64,000 bases of DNA from Nostoc sp. TH1S01 (GCA_018993265.1 JAGKSW010000041.1:1-64000), one strand, 5' to 3'. Positions 8,368-17,394 are shown, counted from the stretch's first letter. Notes: generated by a model from the letters alone, not told the origin. Program-made: numbers and translations.

Positions 8368-9729
8368 TTAGTCATTTGTTAGAGACTTAAAGCTAGTGAC
8401 TGTGTTTAGCAATATGTCTCTCAGGGAAGAAACAGGAACTTTATTGATGATTTCAGCAGCGAAGGCGTTAATTAATAAATTACGTGCTGCGTGTTCATCA
8501 ATTCCTCGGCTTTGTAAATAGAAGATTTCATCATCTTCTAACTGACTCACAGTTGCACCGTGAGCGCATTTCACGTTATCAGCGGTAATTTCTAATTGAG
8601 GTTTGGTGTCTACTCGCGCTTTGGAGGATAGCAGTAAATTGCGATTTAACTGGGCTGCGTCGGTTAACTGTGCTGGCTTAGGTACAAATACTTTACCATT
8701 GAAAATTGCATGAGCGCGATCGCCAACAATACATTTGTGCAATTGTTCACTTTTACCATAAGGATAATTGAGAGCGATCGCACTATGAGTATCCGCAACT
8801 TGCTGACCAGCTATCATCGCCAAACCGTTGAGCGTAGTTTCAGTTTGCTCACCAGTTTGTAAAATCTCCAAATTGTGCCGCGATAGCTTTGCCCCTAAAG
8901 TAAAAGCATTACAGGTATAGCGACTATAGCGAGCTTGGTTAACCGCAGTCTTGCCAATGTGAAACGCCTCTGAGCCTTCCATTTCAACCCTAGTATGGCT
9001 TACTTCAGCATTCTCACCAACCCAAACCTCAGTCACCGCATTGGTAAAGTAACTCTTACCCTCCGCGCCCTCTGCGCCTCTGTGGTTCGTAAACTCTTCT
9101 ATCAAAGTCACCTGCGAACCAGTTTCCGCCACCACCAAACAACGCGGCTGAGAAATAGTCGCCGTCTCACCAGCAACCGAAATAAACAGCAGATGAATAG
9201 GTGTATCAACTACGACATTTTTACCCACCCATACAACTGCTGCATCAGTCAACCCAGCAGTATTGAGAGCCGTGAATACTTCTAACGCTCCCTCAGCTTG
9301 AGCGAGGTACTTGCGGATGCGATCGCCTTCAACTGTTAAACCAGTTAAATTACCAACTACAATACCATCAGGTAAATTAACAGCAGATAACTCCGGCGCA
9401 TAAACACCGTTAACAAACACCAACCGATTATCAGTTAGAGACGTTAAATTTAACATCTCTACATTATTAACTGGCTGCGCCTTGCGAAATTCCACACCCC
9501 GCAATTCTGACAAATCAATAAACCGCCATTCCTCCTCGCGGGTAGTAGGGATAGTTGAATGACGTACCCAATTTGCAGCTTGTTGACGTAATTCCTCTAA
9601 CCCATCAGCTTGAGAAACACTGACTTGATTTAACAACCCAGTCAAATAACCATCTCTATCCAACAGAGAAGACACCAAACTGACTGCATCTGAGTTAGGA
9701 ATAGCACTAGGAGAAACTTGAATAGACAT
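8368..9729 (-). CDS. sufD: Fe-S cluster assembly protein SufD
   Basis: A 453-residue member of the SufB/SufD beta-helix family and part of the SufBC2D scaffold that builds [Fe-S] clusters. Characteristic segments are STIPTTREEEWRFIDLSEL near residue 60, FTLGAKLSRHNLEI, TTLNGLAMI, and KCAHGATVSQLEDDEIFYLQ with SRGIDEHAARNLLINAFAAE at the C-terminus. Its ATG shares one base with the sufC stop (TAATG), indicating translational coupling. Around residues 213-225 the sequence TNHRGAEGAEGKS interrupts the fold. It is encoded by a dispersed cyanobacterial repeat inserted in frame and is probably a tolerated surface loop. The stop codon lies next to the repeat-filled spacer before sufS. Confidence 0.95.
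   Translation of the reverse strand: MSIQVSPSAIPNSDAVSLVSSLLDRDGYLTGLLNQVSVSQADGLEELRQQAANWVRHSTIPTTREEEWRFIDLSELRGVEFRKAQPVNNVEMLNLTSLTDNRLVFVNGVYAPELSAVNLPDGIVVGNLTGLTVEGDRIRKYLAQAEGALEVFTALNTAGLTDAAVVWVGKNVVVDTPIHLLFISVAGETATISQPRCLVVAETGSQVTLIEEFTNHRGAEGAEGKSYFTNAVTEVWVGENAEVSHTRVEMEGSEAFHIGKTAVNQARYSRYTCNAFTLGAKLSRHNLEILQTGEQTETTLNGLAMIAGQQVADTHSAIALNYPYGKSEQLHKCIVGDRAHAIFNGKVFVPKPAQLTDAAQLNRNLLLSSKARVDTKPQLEITADNVKCAHGATVSQLEDDEIFYLQSRGIDEHAARNLLINAFAAEIINKVPVSSLRDILLNTVTSFKSLTND
9058..9090 (-). repeat. Dispersed repeat inserted in frame within sufD
   Basis: On the minus strand this reads AACCACAGAGGCGCAGAG followed by GGCGCGGAGG. It is the familiar ACCACAGAGG(C/A)GCAGAGG spacer repeat of filamentous cyanobacteria, encoding NHRGAEGAEG inside SufD. 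Related sequence is in the sufB-sufC spacer (10537-10586) and near 31686-31715. Confidence 0.8.
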
Positions 9730-10517
9730 TACACACCCACCTCAACAGCAGTTTCCTCCAAAATCCAGTCATAACCGCGCGACTCTAACTCTAACGCCAG
9801 TTCCTTACCACCACTGGTGAGAATTCTGCCCCGCGCCATCACATGCACAAAATCCGGCACAATATAATTCAACAAGCGTTGATAGTGGGTAATCATAATC
9901 GTCGCATTTTCAGGATTCGTCAGTTGATTTACCCCATGCGCGACAATTTTCAGCGCATCAATATCTAAACCAGAGTCTGTCTCATCCAGAATTGCCAACT
10001 TTGGTTCTAACAAAGCCATTTGCAGAATTTCATTCCGCTTTTTCTCACCACCAGAGAAACCTTCATTCACACTGCGGTTGAGGAAAGCTGGATTCATTTT
10101 TACAACTTCCAGCTTTTCCTCAATCAAATCATCAAAATCAAATGCGTCTACCTCTTCCAACCCCTGCGCCTTCCGCCGAGAATTGTAAGCCACCCGCAAG
10201 AAATCCAAATTACTCACACCAGGAATCTCTAGAGGATACTGAAACGCCAAAAACACCCCAGCCCTAGCACGTTCTTCCGGCTCCATTTCCAACAAATTTT
10301 GCCCTTGGAAAATCACCTCGCCGCCAGTCACCTTATACGCCGGATGTCCCGACAACACCTTAGAAAAAGTACTCTTACCAGAACCATTCGGCCCCATGAT
10401 GGCATGAATTTCACCAGCCCGAACTTCCAAATTTACACCCTTCAGAATCGGCGTACCATCAACCTCAGCAGTCAAATCTCTCACCGACAGCACAACTGCA
10501 CTATTTTCAATAATCAT
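9729..10517 (-). CDS. sufC: SufC, ABC-type ATPase of the Fe-S assembly complex
   Basis: A 262-residue ATPase with Walker [17 protein letters not shown] near residue 40, the Suf-specific signature [18 protein letters not shown] near 158, and Walker [18 protein letters not shown]. These features, especially GGEKKRNE, separate SufC from transporter ATPases. It binds SufB and SufD in the cytosol and drives the scaffold's conformational change. It is separated from sufB by 72 bp of repeat-like sequence and overlaps sufD by one base. Confidence 0.96.
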   Translation of the reverse strand: MIIENSAVVLSVRDLTAEVDGTPILKGVNLEVRAGEIHAIMGPNGSGKSTFSKVLSGHPAYKVTGGEVIFQGQNLLEMEPEERARAGVFLAFQYPLEIPGVSNLDFLRVAYNSRRKAQGLEEVDAFDFDDLIEEKLEVVKMNPAFLNRSVNEGFSGGEKKRNEILQMALLEPKLAILDETDSGLDIDALKIVAHGVNQLTNPENATIMITHYQRLLNYIVPDFVHVMARGRILTSGGKELALELESRGYDWILEETAVEVGV

Positions 10518-10589
10518 GTTCTCTCTCTCTTCTCTCTCTTCTCTCCACGTACCTTTGCGCGTACCTCCGCGCCCCTTTGCGTTTAAAAC
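10518..10589. repeat. Repeat-derived sufB-sufC spacer
   Basis: The spacer combines a TCTCTCT/CTTCTC pyrimidine run (10520-10545) with CGTACCTTTGCGCGTACC and CGCGCCCCTTTGCG. On the transcript strand this reads as the CGCAAAGGGGCGCGGAGG type of dispersed repeat, related to the insertion inside sufD. No promoter or terminator is evident. The AGAGAGAGAG tract on the minus strand may help to place ribosomes at sufC. Confidence 0.6.
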
Positions 10590-12029
10590 CTAACCCACAC
10601 TACCCTCTAGTTTCAGACTCAACAACTTATCAGCCTCCACCGCAAACTCCATAGGTAGCTGATTAAACACATCCTTACAGAAGCCGCTAATCATCATCGA
10701 AATCGCATCTTCCGCAGAAATGCCGCGTTGAGCAAAGAAAAATAGCTGATCCTCGCCGATTTTAGAAGTTGAAGCTTCATGCTCAACTTTAGCTGTATTA
10801 TTTTGTACTTGAATATAAGGGAAAGTATTGGCGTGGGCATTATCCCCAATTAACATTGAGTCGCACTGAGAATAATTTCTTGCGCCTTCAGCCTTCGGGT
10901 TAATTTTCACCAAACCGCGATAGCTATTACTAGAATTACCTGCGGAGATTCCCTTAGAAATAATCGTACTGCGAGTATTTTTGCCGATGTGGATCATCTT
11001 CGTCCCAGTATCGGCTTGCTGCATATTATTGGTTAACGCCACCGAGTAAAATTCACCTACGGAATTATCACCTACCAACACACAGCTAGGATACTTCCAA
11101 GTAATCGCAGAACCAGTTTCTACTTGAGTCCAAGAAATCTTAGAATTCACACCTTGACACAAACCGCGCTTGGTAACGAAATTGTAAATACCGCCTTTAC
11201 CGTTAGCATCGCCAGCGTACCAGTTCTGCACTGTGGAGTATTTAATTTCAGCGTTATCCAAAGCCACAAGTTCTACTACTGCGGCGTGGAGTTGGTTGCT
11301 GTCATACATCGGCGCAGTGCAACCTTCCAGGTAAGAAACGTAGCTACCTTCTTCAGCGACAATCAAAGTCCGCTCGAATTGTCCCGTATCACCAGAGTTG
11401 ATGCGGAAGTAGGTAGACAATTCCATTGGGCATTTCACGCCTTTGGGAATGTAGACAAAGGAACCATCGCTAAATACAGCAGAGTTTAAAGCAGCAAAGT
11501 AATTGTCTGCAATGGGAACAACGCTACCCAAATATTTCTTGACTAACTCTGGATGTTCCCGCAGCGCCTCGGAAATGGAACAGAAGATAACGCCATCTTT
11601 AGCTAATTTTTCTTTGAAGGTTGTAGCGACAGAAACGCTATCAAAAATTGCATCTACGGCGACGTTTGCCAGGCGCTTTTGTTCAGAAAGGGGAATACCT
11701 AGTTTCTCGAAGGTTTCCAGGAGTGTCGGATCTACTTCTTCTAAGCTGTTGAGTTTTTCTTTCTTTTGCTTTGGCGCAGAGTAGTAAATGATATCCTGAT
11801 AATTAATTGGTGGATAGTTGACGTTAGGCCATGTTGGTTCTGTCATTTTTAGCCACTGGCGATAGGCTCTCAGACGGAACTCCAGCATGAATTCCGGCTC
11901 GTTCTTCTTCGCGGAAATCAAGCGGATAACGTCTTCATTGAGTCCACGCGGGATTGTATCGGCTTCAATTTCGGTGACGAAGCCGTACTTGTATGGTTGG
12001 TTAACTAGGGATTTGACAGTGGCACTCAT
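10590..12029 (-). CDS. sufB: Fe-S cluster assembly scaffold SufB
   Basis: A 479-residue scaffold protein of the SufBC2D complex. Family segments are [95 protein letters not shown] and [16 protein letters not shown]. Length and content match cyanobacterial and plastid SufB. It is the first gene of the operon and divergent from sufR, with a 225-bp shared regulatory region holding two SufR-type palindromes. Expression is therefore expected to rise under iron limitation or oxidative stress. Confidence 0.96.
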   Translation of the reverse strand: MSATVKSLVNQPYKYGFVTEIEADTIPRGLNEDVIRLISAKKNEPEFMLEFRLRAYRQWLKMTEPTWPNVNYPPINYQDIIYYSAPKQKKEKLNSLEEVDPTLLETFEKLGIPLSEQKRLANVAVDAIFDSVSVATTFKEKLAKDGVIFCSISEALREHPELVKKYLGSVVPIADNYFAALNSAVFSDGSFVYIPKGVKCPMELSTYFRINSGDTGQFERTLIVAEEGSYVSYLEGCTAPMYDSNQLHAAVVELVALDNAEIKYSTVQNWYAGDANGKGGIYNFVTKRGLCQGVNSKISWTQVETGSAITWKYPSCVLVGDNSVGEFYSVALTNNMQQADTGTKMIHIGKNTRSTIISKGISAGNSSNSYRGLVKINPKAEGARNYSQCDSMLIGDNAHANTFPYIQVQNNTAKVEHEASTSKIGEDQLFFFAQRGISAEDAISMMISGFCKDVFNQLPMEFAVEADKLLSLKLEGSVG

Positions 12030-12155
12030 CTGTAATAATCTCTTGTGTTCCGAAATGGGATCTCTTGAAGGATGGAAGACGGGCTGGTTTCTCGCCGATG
12101 CCGGTCTCGCTTTACCGAGTGGTTTACACGGCTGTTACAATAAGGATGAAGAATA

Positions 12156-12175
12156 AAACAACATCCATGTTGTTT
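12156..12175. promoter_or_regulatory. sufR box: SufR operator 1 (perfect 9-bp palindrome)
   Basis: The arms AAACAACAT and ATGTTGTTT are separated by CC and contain CAAC-N6-GTTG, the palindrome reported for SufR binding upstream of sufBCDS in Synechocystis. It lies 127 bp upstream of the sufB ATG and 80 bp upstream of sufR, where it could control both divergent promoters. Confidence 0.85.
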
Positions 12176-12199
12176 AATGTATCTTCATTTTACGCTAGA

Positions 12200-12221
12200 T
12201 TAACAACAATGATGTTGTTAA
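12200..12221. promoter_or_regulatory. sufR box: SufR operator 2 (perfect 9-bp palindrome)
   Basis: The arms TTAACAACA and TGTTGTTAA are separated by ATGA and again contain CAAC-N6-GTTG. It lies 33 bp before the sufR start, so it probably mediates autoregulation. The two boxes are 45 bp apart centre to centre, about four helical turns, which would place bound dimers on similar faces of the DNA. Confidence 0.85.
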
Positions 12222-12254
12222 AGTCAAATTTTCTTAAAAAAATTTAGGACGACG

Positions 12255-12959
12255 ATGGCGACTACCCAGCAGTCCTCAACCAAGCAAGAGATCCTCGAAT
12301 ATCTGCTCAAACACTCACAAGCAACCGCTTTTGAGCTTTCTGAAGTTTTAAATGTTACCCCCCAAGCGATTCGTCGTCATCTCAAAGATTTGGAGGCGGA
12401 AGAATTGATTGTCTACGCCTCAACGACGCAGGCGGGAATGGGACGACCACAGCATATTTATCAGTTAAGCCGTCAGGGACGCGATCGCCTGCATCGGACA
12501 GTGAGCGATCGCTTTGGTGATGGTTACGGCGAATTTGCAGTTTCGCTGCTGGATACCTTAGCCGAAACCGTCGGCCACGACAAAATGAAAACAATTTTAC
12601 AAAAACAATGGGAACGCAAAGCCCAAGAGTACCGCGATCGCTTGGGTAAAGGTTCCTTAAAACAACGGGTGGAAACTTTAGTTGAGTTACGCAAAGCTGA
12701 AGGATTCATGGCAGAATATCACTCTGTGGAACCAGATGATGATCACCCGACTGATAGGGTGGGCGATCGCTTTGTTTTAATAGAACATAATTGTGCAATT
12801 TCCAACGTTGCTGAGTCTTTTCCTAGCGTTTGTGGCCATGAACTAGAAATGTTTGCGGCTGTACTGCCAGACTGTATAGTAGAGCGTACCCACTGGATTA
12901 TCAACGGTGAACATCGCTGTGGCTATTTAGTCCAGGCTCGCAAGCAAGAACAGAATTAA
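12255..12959 (+). CDS. sufR: SufR, Fe-S-sensing transcriptional repressor of suf
   Basis: A 234-residue protein with an N-terminal DeoR-like winged HTH (ATAFELSEVLNVTPQAIRRH, residues 20-40) and a C-terminal cluster-binding region. That region shows the exact spacing C-X12-C-X13-C-X14-C (CAISNVAESFPSVC … CIVERTHWIINGEHRC), the known SufR pattern. The [4Fe-4S]-loaded dimer represses sufBCDS and itself; loss of the cluster derepresses. The ATG at 12255 has AGGA six bases upstream. Divergent orientation and paired palindromes make this the best-supported regulatory circuit in the window. Confidence 0.96.
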   Translation: MATTQQSSTKQEILEYLLKHSQATAFELSEVLNVTPQAIRRHLKDLEAEELIVYASTTQAGMGRPQHIYQLSRQGRDRLHRTVSDRFGDGYGEFAVSLLDTLAETVGHDKMKTILQKQWERKAQEYRDRLGKGSLKQRVETLVELRKAEGFMAEYHSVEPDDDHPTDRVGDRFVLIEHNCAISNVAESFPSVCGHELEMFAAVLPDCIVERTHWIINGEHRCGYLVQARKQEQN

Positions 12960-13213
12960 TTTATAAAGTCTGAAGTCTGAAGTCTGAAATTTTAAGAAAA
13001 ATACTGACTCAGCACCAATGGTAGAGGCTAAAAGATAAACAACACTTAAGCATATAAAACCAAGAGACTGGAAGTCTAGGGCTATAAAAACAAAGCCTTC
13101 CTAGCCTATCGGCAACGGCAAAGCTGAACGCAGGCTAGTTGTATGATGATTTGGTATAAGATGATTCCAAACTTTATACTTCATAATTCATACTTCACAC
13201 TTCATACTTTTCT
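12960..13213. repeat. Spacer bracketed by inverted heptanucleotide repeats
   Basis: AAGTCTGAAGTCTGAAG-type heptamers at 12966-12988 and the opposite type (ATACTTCATAATTCATACTT) at 13175-13210 flank about 190 bp without a gene. The right-hand run ends three bases before the ATG of the next gene and so occupies its ribosome-binding region. The orientation matches the sufD-sufS spacer. Confidence 0.75.
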
Positions 13214-13474
13214 ATGGATTTACCATCTCAACAACCATCAACACAGTTTTTAACCTTGGAAGAGTCAGCACAAGTTGATGCTGCTTTACTATCTTCCCCA
13301 GAAAAGTTTTTAACAAGATTGACTATTTCATCACAAAAACTCTTGCAGCAAATTGCTCAAGAATACAACGTGAGTATTGAAGATTTAACTACACAGCAAA
13401 TAATTAATTGGTTTGAGAAAGATAGCAAAATTAGGCGAGAGCAAGGAATTGAAGCTTCATTTTTGAAGTGGTAA
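13214..13474 (+). CDS. Small conserved-looking protein of unknown function
   Basis: An 86-residue hydrophilic protein, mostly helical, with LEESAQVDAALLSSPEKFLT near the N-terminus and a C-terminal IRREQGIEASFLKW. There is no signal peptide, membrane segment or recognised motif. Normal codon use and an ATG start support a real gene. The start lies directly after a heptamer repeat array, and no clear Shine-Dalgarno is present. A strong bidirectional terminator-like hairpin follows at 13627. Function unknown. Confidence 0.55.
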   Translation: MDLPSQQPSTQFLTLEESAQVDAALLSSPEKFLTRLTISSQKLLQQIAQEYNVSIEDLTTQQIINWFEKDSKIRREQGIEASFLKW

Positions 13475-13626
13475 TTAGCGATTTATAGATGTTCAGGAGT
13501 TGAGCTACTACTTACCAAAGCTCAACAACGAGAAGGCAAATTGCTAAAATCTCATTCCCCCGTGACATCTGCATCTCTGTGGTTATATTTTTCATGACCT
13601 GTGCGTAAGTCCTGATAATGAAAAAG

Positions 13627-13671
13627 CAGCCATTTATAATGGTTGCTTCCTGTAACCATTATAAATGGCTG
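13627..13671. terminator. Bidirectional terminator-like hairpin with perfect 18-bp arms
   Basis: CAGCCATTTATAATGGTT and its exact complement are separated by a 9-base loop, with AAAAA before and a T-rich tract (TTAATTTTT) after. It therefore reads as an intrinsic terminator from both sides. It lies between the convergent small gene (ends 13474) and cysC (ends 13726). Confidence 0.8.
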
Positions 13672-13725
13672 TTAATTTTTAAAATTTTATTGCTGAGGCG
13701 CTTTAGATTTTTGCCTAAATTCTTA

Positions 13726-14304
13726 TCATCCTATTCCCTGTAGTGACAAGAGTTTTGTTTGAACTTCGTGTCCGTTGTCTAGATGTTGTTTTATTTGAGA
13801 TAAAACCTTTTCTACACTTTCTTCCAAAGTTTCTTTATCTGTACGACATTCAACTTCTGGATTCAAAGGTGGTTCATAAGGGTCATCAATTCCGGTAAAG
13901 TTTTTAATCTGGCCTTCTCTAGCCTTTTTATATAAACCCTTAACATCCCGATCTTCACAAACTTTGAGAGGCGCATTTACGTAAACTTCGATAAAATCTC
14001 CAATCTTGTTACGTACCTCATCTCTCACACTACGGTAAGGAGATATGGCTGAAACTAAAACAATCACACCATTACGAGTTAGTAAGTGAGACACAAATCC
14101 TATACGACGAATATTCTCATCTCTGTCTTCTTTACTAAAAGTTAATCCCTTTGTCAGATTTGTACGTACTACATCGCCATCTAAAACTTCTAACTTGTAA
14201 CCATCTTCACGCAATCTTTTTTCCAAAGCTTGACATATAGTAGTTTTGCCAGCACCGCTTAAACCAGTTAACCAAACTGTTACACCACGTTGATTTAGCT
14301 GCAT
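13726..14304 (-). CDS. cysC: Adenylylsulfate (APS) kinase CysC
   Basis: A 192-residue kinase with P-loop LTGLSGAGKTTICQALE (residues 13-29), LDGDVVRTNLTKGLTFSKED near 41, and RTDKETLEESVEKVL at the C-terminus. It phosphorylates APS to PAPS, the sulfuryl donor for sulfotransferases and, in some organisms, the substrate for sulfate reduction. It stands alone: no cysN, cysD or sulfotransferase gene is adjacent. The link to the suf genes about 1.5 kb away is probably coincidental. The ATG at 14304 immediately precedes QLNQRGVTVWLTG, as in the family. Confidence 0.93.
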   Translation of the reverse strand: MQLNQRGVTVWLTGLSGAGKTTICQALEKRLREDGYKLEVLDGDVVRTNLTKGLTFSKEDRDENIRRIGFVSHLLTRNGVIVLVSAISPYRSVRDEVRNKIGDFIEVYVNAPLKVCEDRDVKGLYKKAREGQIKNFTGIDDPYEPPLNPEVECRTDKETLEESVEKVLSQIKQHLDNGHEVQTKLLSLQGIG

Positions 14305-15743
14305 ATAAATCCTCTATTTTCTATGACAAGACTGGTTTAATGTAAGAGCAGGTTTGGAAATTACTCTTGTAGGTAGCAAAACTTTCTAAAACCACTTAAA
14401 TCCCAAATGAAAAGGTAAGCTGTTTTATTCACTAAAAAGCCAATTTTACAAGTGTATCAACACAAAAATCAGTTATTGCAAAAATTTTATTGACTTATGA
14501 GCCTAGCAAGCGGAACTATAGTGGATTTATTGAATTAGTAATTGTTGGATTGCAAGCTCCATAAAATTTTTGGATGATACTATCGTCCCAATTTATCTAG
14601 AAATATGTTCATCATTAATTGAAAAACTCTTCCTAAGATATATTGTTTAATTGGGTTTTTTAGGATTTAGTTTTGCTGAATACACACTATTACTAGTAGA
14701 TCACTTTAGCGAATTTTGATAAATATCTTTACCATAAATTTAAATTAAAAATTCTTGTAAAATTATAATCAAGTTAAAAGTAATCATCATTTTAAATTTA
14801 ATATTTTATCAGAAATATTTATTTTACTAATGAAAAAAGTGATATCTGATGAAATTCCGTTTGTTTATTGATGAAAACACATTCTCTTACTGTGCTGAAA
14901 AACTGGTTTCTGTATGAAAATATACTAAACAAATATAAAAAAATATTATAAATATCCGCTGCTTTTATCATTGTTAAATCAAGAGTGGAGTTCATACAAT
15001 CTTTATACTTAGGACTTACGCAAAGCACCTCTCAAACTATCGTTTCTCCGTACCCTCTGCGGTTAATTCTTTTTTTCCGTACCTCAGTGAGTTAAGAACC
15101 GCTATAATTGCTAAAACTTACGCAAAAACTCTCTGGAACTTTTATTTCTCCCTTCCCTGTCCTTTGGATGCCCTGGGTAATTCAGGCGGAGAATCTGGAA
15201 CAGGCTCAAGCGATTGTCAAAAGTAGCCCTCGTGCTAAAGCTATCCATTATAAACATCTTTCTTAACATTTCGAGAGTATTAACTCACGTCTCTAGAACC
15301 CTGATTCGTTCGTTTTTCATTCTCAAGAAAAACACTGTTTTAGCGAGAAGAATAAATGATTATTTGTCAAGCAGGCTTAAAGTTTTAGTCCTTAAGATGC
15401 CTATAGAGTAAGGATTTTAAGATTGTAAAGAAAGATGTAGGTAACGCATAGAAAGATGGGATTAGGACTTAGGCATCGTACATTAGTACTATACGCAACT
15501 AGGGTAGTTTAACCATGTTTAGCACCCAGCGATCACAAATGAGGGAATAATTCAGGGTGAAGCGAAGCGCCTGAAACGACCAAATACCGTAATACACATT
15601 ATGCTTAATTTGTATAGTGCGTAAGCACTAGGGATGTTAGCAGACTCCGCCAGAGTGGTGGAGTGGGAAGTGCATATTGGCCGCGATCGCTTTTTGTCTG
15701 ATTAAATGCTAACTTTAGCTCACAAAAATTACCTGTCTTAATT
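14305..15743. other. Long AT-rich non-coding region with repeat and gene fragments
   Basis: About 1.4 kb without a convincing gene. The first 700 bp are very AT-rich. TTAGGACTTACGCAAA at 15011-15026 is a common Nostocales spacer motif, recurring in part near 15113 and 15465. A frame at 15137-15268 reads LWMPWVIQAENLEQAQAIVK and SSPRAKAIHYKHLS before a stop; it looks like the tail of a decayed gene that I cannot name. The 200 bp upstream of the PEBP gene contain a HIP1 site but no recognisable promoter. Confidence 0.5.
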
Positions 15744-16331
15744 ATGATTCAAGGCAGATTTTTAATAGGTTACAGCATCGCTATAGTTGGATTATTAGGA
15801 TTAACTATGATCAGTTGTAGTCATCCTAGTAATAGCAAAATTGTTGCAAGCGATCGCAACCAATCTCATCAGGAAATCAAAAGCATGAAACTAGCAAGCA
15901 CAGCCTTTAATGCTAATGCTTTAATTCCTTCTAAATATACCTGTGATGGTAATGATATTTCCCCGCCTTTAGCCTGGAACGACGTACCAAAAGATACACA
16001 AAGCATAGCACTAATTGTAGATGACCCTGACGCACCAGGAGGAACATTTGTGCATTGGGTGGTTTATGATCTCCCTGCTACAGTTAGTCAATTACCTGAA
16101 CAAATTACATCCCTAAATTTGCCAGGAATACAGGGAAAAAATGATTTTGGTAAGCTTGGCTATGGCGGCCCTTGTCCACCAAGTGGAACTCATCGCTACT
16201 TTTTCAAACTTTATGCTTTAGATAAAAAGTTAGGTTTGACACTAGGTGCGACGAAAGAGCAAGTTTTAACAGCAATGAAAGGTCATATTTTAGCACAAGC
16301 AGAATTGATAGGAAAATATAGCAGGGAATAG
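15744..16331 (+). CDS. PEBP / YbhB-YbcL family lipoprotein
   Basis: A 195-residue protein with a lipoprotein-type signal (hydrophobic stretch ending MISC-SHPSN, Cys near residue 25) and a phosphatidylethanolamine-binding-protein fold. Family motifs are YTCDGNDISPPLAW, DDPDAPGGTFVHWVVYDLP and YGGPCPPSGTHRYFFKLYAL, which form the anion-binding pocket. Bacterial members are small ligand-binding proteins of unclear role. Here it is probably anchored at the periplasmic face. A strong terminator follows 20 bp downstream, so it is likely a single-gene transcript. Confidence 0.9.
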   Translation: MIQGRFLIGYSIAIVGLLGLTMISCSHPSNSKIVASDRNQSHQEIKSMKLASTAFNANALIPSKYTCDGNDISPPLAWNDVPKDTQSIALIVDDPDAPGGTFVHWVVYDLPATVSQLPEQITSLNLPGIQGKNDFGKLGYGGPCPPSGTHRYFFKLYALDKKLGLTLGATKEQVLTAMKGHILAQAELIGKYSRE

Positions 16332-16351
16332 GGAACAGGTGACAGAGCTTT

Positions 16352-16389
16352 AGCTCACCGACTTCTTGAAAAAGTCGGTGAGCTTTTTG
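16352..16389 (+). terminator. Rho-independent terminator after the PEBP gene
   Basis: AGCTCACCGACTT pairs perfectly with AAGTCGGTGAGCT around a CTTGAAA loop, followed by TTTTT. The core ACTTCTTGAA…AAGT recurs in hairpins at 44027 and 60462. Confidence 0.88.
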
Positions 16390-16431
16390 TTCATGAATGA
16401 TTTAGGACTGTTATATGAAATAAAATCTTTT

Positions 16432-17067
16432 CTAAGAACGATAAGTATTAGTCCGAGGGCTGCGAACACCAGCAATAGCACCTATTAATGAAGCAGCCAA
16501 ACTTAATAAAGAACCAAGAACAAACCACCATAAAGCTCTAGATGTAGCCGCAGCAGCCTCACGAGTTTGTTGTGCAGTTACATTAGGTACGTTTTGTGGT
16601 ACTGCTAAACCACCAGGTTGTTGTACTTGGTTGATAATTTCTCCAGCATTAGAAGCCGCAATTCCAAAAGCACCAGATACCCCACTAGCTAATAGCCAAG
16701 AACTCAGCGCCAAAGTGGTAGCCCAAAGAATTGCACCATTTAGCAAAGCTGTATTGCGGTTCATTGGGCCACACGCACGGCTTGTTACCCATCCCCCAAC
16801 AAATAGTGACAGTAACAAAGCTACAGTTGACCAAATTCCTACATTACCAGCCACATCAGGAGCTATTGTTCGAGGTGCGCCAGAATCTGCTACTCTACCT
16901 GCACCAATCGCTGCAAAAAATGCACTTAAAATTAACTGCGTAGCTAAAGCAATTAACACCCCAGAAATTATCGGGCCCCAGCGAACACGGTCATGATACT
17001 CACTGACTCTATTTACTACCGCTGGATCAGTAACAATATCGTCACCTGTGCGATTTACGTATGACAT
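16432..17067 (-). CDS. Membrane protein of unknown function, four predicted transmembrane segments
   Basis: A 211-residue protein. After a short charged N-terminus (VSEYHDRVRWGPIIS) come hydrophobic segments near residues 33-53, 80-97, 108-130 and 183-205. Between the third and fourth lies a Gln/Pro/Val-rich loop (INQVQQPGGLAVPQNVPNV). The family is unrecognised; similar WGPI-SG-L-A proteins occur in many bacteria as uncharacterised membrane proteins. It is transcribed away from ybjQ-like DNA with a 327-bp AT-rich spacer upstream, which probably carries its promoter. The ATG at 17067 is the only suitable start. Confidence 0.7.
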   Translation of the reverse strand: MSYVNRTGDDIVTDPAVVNRVSEYHDRVRWGPIISGVLIALATQLILSAFFAAIGAGRVADSGAPRTIAPDVAGNVGIWSTVALLLSLFVGGWVTSRACGPMNRNTALLNGAILWATTLALSSWLLASGVSGAFGIAASNAGEIINQVQQPGGLAVPQNVPNVTAQQTREAAAATSRALWWFVLGSLLSLAASLIGAIAGVRSPRTNTYRS

Positions 17068-17306
17068 AGTTTATTTGCTCCTTGACTATTTTTTAGTAAA
17101 GTTTTCTTGCTATATTGATGCTTACGTTAAAATTAAATTGCTATTTTCAATTTTTAATATCTATCAACAGAAAGACTTGTTTTCTCTATCTAGAGTAAGA
17201 ATAGGTAGAAAACATGAATTAATATCAAATTTACGGAGGAAATTTAGAATTTTTAATCTAGCTAGATAATAAATAATTAGACAAAATTAATTGCTATTTT
17301 AGCAAC

Positions 17307-17349
17307 CGCTAATAAGTAATTTTATTTATGCCAGAATTACTTATTAGCG
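17307..17349. terminator. Stem-loop with perfect 15-bp arms downstream of the YbjQ-like gene
   Basis: CGCTAATAAGTAATT and its exact complement flank a 13-base loop. It lies 45 bp past the stop of the minus-strand YbjQ-like gene and is probably its transcript end, although the T-tract is weak on that strand. Confidence 0.55.
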
Positions 17350-17394
17350 ATTTTTAAGATATTATTGAATATTTGTCAGTAAAAAATGAAATAA

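Noticed and set aside
13214-14304. A sulfur-metabolism cluster joining suf and cysC
   Set aside because: A strong bidirectional terminator and opposite orientation separate them; only proximity suggests a link.
14819-15028. Minus-strand frame of 69 codons
   Set aside because: It lies in very AT-rich DNA, with no family resemblance and no ribosome-binding site.
15214-15411. Plus-strand frame of 65 codons
   Set aside because: Low-complexity hydrophobic and basic peptide without start context. It overlaps the gene relic in another frame.
17048-17269. Plus-strand frame of 73 codons in the spacer before the membrane protein
   Set aside because: It overlaps the start of the real gene on the other strand and is AT-rich with no protein-like pattern.
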